The position numbers and the translations under genes were made by a program. A stretch of DNA of 8,625 nucleotides from an uncultured Prevotellaceae bacterium (GTDB lineage: Bacteria > Bacteroidota > Bacteroidia > Bacteroidales > Bacteroidaceae): contig CAMYYX010000069.1 of NCBI GenBank assembly GCA_947303695.1, positions 1-8,625 of the forward strand, in the 5' to 3' direction. The notes under the pieces were generated by a model, which had not been told where the DNA came from, did not search any database, and saw only the letters and a program-made list of their open reading frames with translations. The stretch's first letter is position 1, and each line of letters begins with the position of its first letter. Below are positions 7,104 to 8,625 of the stretch, piece by piece.

Positions 7104-8201
7104 ATGAAAGAAATCAAACGTATCGTCCTAACAGGTGGTCCGTGTGCAGGAAAGACGACTGCACTGGTGAAGGTCATCGAGCACTTCTCCGCCCTTGGCT
7201 ATAAAGTATTCACAATACCAGAGGTGCCAACGATGTTCACACAGGCCGGTATGGACTATCTCACCCAGAACAAAGCCTTCTTCTACGAAGGAGAGAAAGC
7301 AACGTTAGAAATACAACTGGCTTTGGAGGATAAGTTCACCCTCATGGCAGAAACATGTACAGAGCCATGTGTCATCGTCTGCGACCGTGGTGTGATGGAT
7401 ATTTCCGCATATATGAAACCAGAGATGTGGAAAGACATCACCTCCAAACTGAATACCAACACAAACGAGTTACGTAATCGCTACGATGCTGTGCTTCATC
7501 TGGTATCTGCAGCAGACGGAGCGGAACAATACTACACCACCAGTAACAACGCCCAACGATTGGAGCAAGCTGACGAAGCAGGATTGCGTGTAGCACGCGA
7601 ACTCGACAAAAAAGTCATCCGGGCATGGACAGGACATCCACATCTTCGTGTCATCAACAACAATGTGGACTTTGAAAGCAAACTCAACCGAGTCATCAAA
7701 GAGATATCGAAAGTACTTGAACTGCCACATCTCATTGAGACAGAACGCAAGTATATCGTAGAAGTCGTCGGAGAGGTTCCTGAATGTACAGAGAGCGATA
7801 TCACTCAAACCTATCTCGTAGCGGATCCTGGATGTGAGGTACGTCTGCGTCGTCGCAGTTGGAATGGGACATTTGTCAACATCCACACTACACGTAAAAC
7901 ACTCTCGCCAACAGAGGAACTTCTGACGGAACGTCAGGTGAGCAACAACCTCTACGAGTCACTATTGCAGCAAGCCGATCCATATCGTCAGACCATCCAT
8001 AAACGACGCAAGAGTTTCATTTGGAAAGGTCAGTTCTTCGAACTCGACACTTACCTCTCCCCTATTTCCGACCTGACGATTCTTGAGACAAAAGGAATGG
8101 CGAGTCACGAAGATGTGAAATTCCCTCCGTTCTTGAAAGTGAAACAAGACATCACGGGCAACACACAGTATTACAACTACAACCTCGCCCTCAAGCGGTA
8201 A
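7104..8201 (+). CDS. P-loop NTPase fused to a CYTH-like domain (Ttd14-type)
   Basis: A 365-residue, two-domain, apparently cytoplasmic protein. The N-terminal part (about 1-205) is a kinase-like P-loop NTPase (AAA_28/NadR-like group): Walker A GGPCAGKTT at 11-19, and a Walker B-like VIVCDRG with Asp94. The C-terminal part (about 209-365) looks like a CYTH/triphosphate-tunnel domain: ETERK (212-216) is the ExExK signature, EVRLRRR (245-251) supplies basic tunnel residues, and FELDTY (312-317) and ETKG (328-331) give further acidic and basic positions. The same domain order occurs in Drosophila Ttd14, reported as a GTP- and phospholipid-binding trafficking protein; the role of bacterial members is not established to my knowledge. 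CYTH enzymes usually act on triphosphate compounds. The gene follows the long DHHW gene by 27 bases, probably as the last in the operon. Domain calls are good; substrate and any link to acylation are unknown. Confidence 0.85.
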   Translation: MKEIKRIVLTGGPCAGKTTALVKVIEHFSALGYKVFTIPEVPTMFTQAGMDYLTQNKAFFYEGEKATLEIQLALEDKFTLMAETCTEPCVIVCDRGVMDISAYMKPEMWKDITSKLNTNTNELRNRYDAVLHLVSAADGAEQYYTTSNNAQRLEQADEAGLRVARELDKKVIRAWTGHPHLRVINNNVDFESKLNRVIKEISKVLELPHLIETERKYIVEVVGEVPECTESDITQTYLVADPGCEVRLRRRSWNGTFVNIHTTRKTLSPTEELLTERQVSNNLYESLLQQADPYRQTIHKRRKSFIWKGQFFELDTYLSPISDLTILETKGMASHEDVKFPPFLKVKQDITGNTQYYNYNLALKR

Positions 8202-8224
8202 CGAAAATCAGGAAATTCCATCAA

Positions 8225-8340
8225 CGTTGTCATCGTTGTCATTGTCATCATTGTCATTAAGGATTTCGAATTGATTTTCGGTCTATTTTCAGATTCAAAA
8301 CTCTTAATGACAATTGACAATCGTGACAATCATGACATTG
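8225..8340. repeat. Long imperfect inverted repeat built from TTGTCA / TGACAA units
   Basis: The left arm (8225-8261) contains TTGTCAT at 8227, 8236, 8242 and 8251. The right arm (8303-8340) contains TGACAA at 8308, 8315 and 8324 and TGACAT at 8333. The inner 12 bases pair perfectly (ATTGTCATTAAG at 8250-8261 with CTTAATGACAAT at 8303-8314), enclosing a 41-base loop. Further out, TTGTCA units pair with TGACAA units with small bulges. In RNA this would form a long hairpin just after the last gene's stop, so it could end or stabilise the operon transcript. There is no run of T directly after it, so a classical intrinsic terminator is not clearly supported. Clustered sites for a DNA-binding protein are an alternative. 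Confidence 0.6.
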
Positions 8341-8404
8341 CTTCGTTATTTCAATTTATGTTAAATAGTTAACGAGTGATTCCTAGACTGCGATCTCACA
8401 GTTG

Positions 8405-8412
8405 TATCTTTG
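8405..8412 (+). promoter_or_regulatory. Candidate -7 promoter element for a gene beyond the right edge
   Basis: TATCTTTG, followed by CA, fits the TAnnTTTG -7 consensus and resembles the two elements in the divergent intergenic region. I see no strong -33 element upstream. Transcription would start near 8417 and run through the four palindromes into sequence past 8625, giving a leader of more than 200 bases. It could instead be a chance match. Confidence 0.4.
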
Positions 8413-8435
8413 CATCGTGAAAATCAAGCGTAATT

Positions 8436-8539
8436 TTTGCAGCCCTTAAGGGCTACAAATTTTCCCCTTAAGGGGAACAAACAGACCCTCTCCTGTCCCC
8501 CTTAAAGGGGGATGAGAAGAAGTCCTCCTTTAAGGAGGA
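8436..8539. repeat. Array of four short palindromes with TTAA cores
   Basis: There are four successive palindromes: AGCCCTTAAGGGCT (8441-8454, extended to 8436-8459 by TTTG/CAAA with one mismatch), TTCCCCTTAAGGGGAA (8462-8477, perfect), TCCCCCTTAAAGGGGGA (8496-8512) and TCCTCCTTTAAGGAGGA (8523-8539). Spacers are about 7 (2 if the extended first stem is counted), 18 and 10 bases. The arms differ in sequence but each is self-complementary around a TTAA or TTAAA/TTTAA centre, so symmetry rather than exact sequence is shared. As RNA each gives a 5-6 bp GC-rich hairpin with a small loop. I recall palindromes of this style between genes in Prevotella and Bacteroides genomes, which suggests a dispersed intergenic repeat, but I cannot confirm copy number here. 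Confidence 0.75.
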
Positions 8540-8625
8540 TTTAGAAGGTCAAACTTAACAAATTCACAACTTAACCATTATAGCAATCAAGACTCCACTA
8601 AAGAAGAGACATTCTTCTAAAGGCT

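Larger units (their letters stand above)
8202..8625. other. Gene-free region at right end with structured repeats
   Basis: I find no credible coding sequence in these 424 bases. The few starts present, such as GTG at 8418 and ATG at 8512, meet stops within about a dozen codons. The stretch holds a long imperfect inverted repeat, a candidate promoter element and four tandem palindromes, described separately. The last ~85 bases (8541-8625) are AT-rich and contain no ATG on the plus strand; they may be leader sequence for a gene beyond the edge. Confidence 0.6.

Noticed and set aside
8343..8375. Inverted repeat TCGTTA / TAACGA flanking AT-rich sequence.
   Set aside because: Six base pairs with a 21-base spacer is too weak to call a terminator or operator.
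8201..8625. CRISPR array or insertion-sequence end, suggested by the repeated units.
   Set aside because: The TTGTCA units are 6-7 bases with irregular 6-9 base spacing and are inverted halfway. The palindromes are not separated by constant-length unique spacers, and there is no transposase or target duplication.

Overview
The window looks like chromosomal DNA from a member of the Bacteroidetes, most likely a Prevotella- or Bacteroides-type organism. The main reason is the promoter style: TAnnTTTG (-7) elements occur as GTAACTTTGCA on both strands around 1450-1610 and as TATCTTTG near 8405. Translation starts are A-rich and lack Shine-Dalgarno sequences, and base composition is moderate. The protein families (DUF2461, MBOAT plus AlgX/DHHW-type proteins, and a P-loop NTPase-CYTH fusion of the Ttd14 type) fit the same assignment. 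The species is not determined.

Layout. Positions 1-1384 (minus strand) hold most of an ABC-F ATPase of the YbiT type, whose last ~70-80 residues lie beyond the left edge. A 254-base AT-rich divergent intergenic region (1385-1638) carries one promoter for each direction. From 1639 to 8201 six genes run on the plus strand with gaps of -4, 43, 15, -4 and 27 bases, so they probably form one operon. In order they encode a DUF2461 protein, a secreted SGNH/GDSL hydrolase, an MBOAT membrane O-acyltransferase, two tandem paralogous SGNH/AlgX-like (DHHW) proteins, and an NTPase-CYTH fusion. Positions 8202-8625 have no gene. They hold a long imperfect inverted repeat built from TTGTCA units, a candidate promoter, and four successive short palindromes with TTAA cores.

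How the genes may work together. The MBOAT protein and its two SGNH/DHHW partners match the logic of alginate acetylation (AlgI with AlgJ/AlgX). In that logic an acyl group from a cytoplasmic donor is moved across the inner membrane by the MBOAT protein, then placed on an extracytoplasmic glycan by SGNH proteins using an Asp-His-Ser triad. The exported GDSL hydrolase could remove acyl groups or act as a further transferase. No glycosyltransferase or polymerase is present, so the acceptor is unknown. The DUF2461 and NTPase-CYTH genes share the transcription unit, but their connection to acylation cannot be read from sequence.

Most notable points: (i) the ABC-F protein has lost the P-loop and Q-loop of its second nucleotide-binding domain while the complementary signature of domain 1 is also altered, suggesting one dead ATP site; (ii) the acyltransferase operon carries one anchored, linker-equipped and one stripped-down copy of the same catalytic domain, with stretches of near-identical DNA; (iii) the structured, gene-free DNA at the right end.
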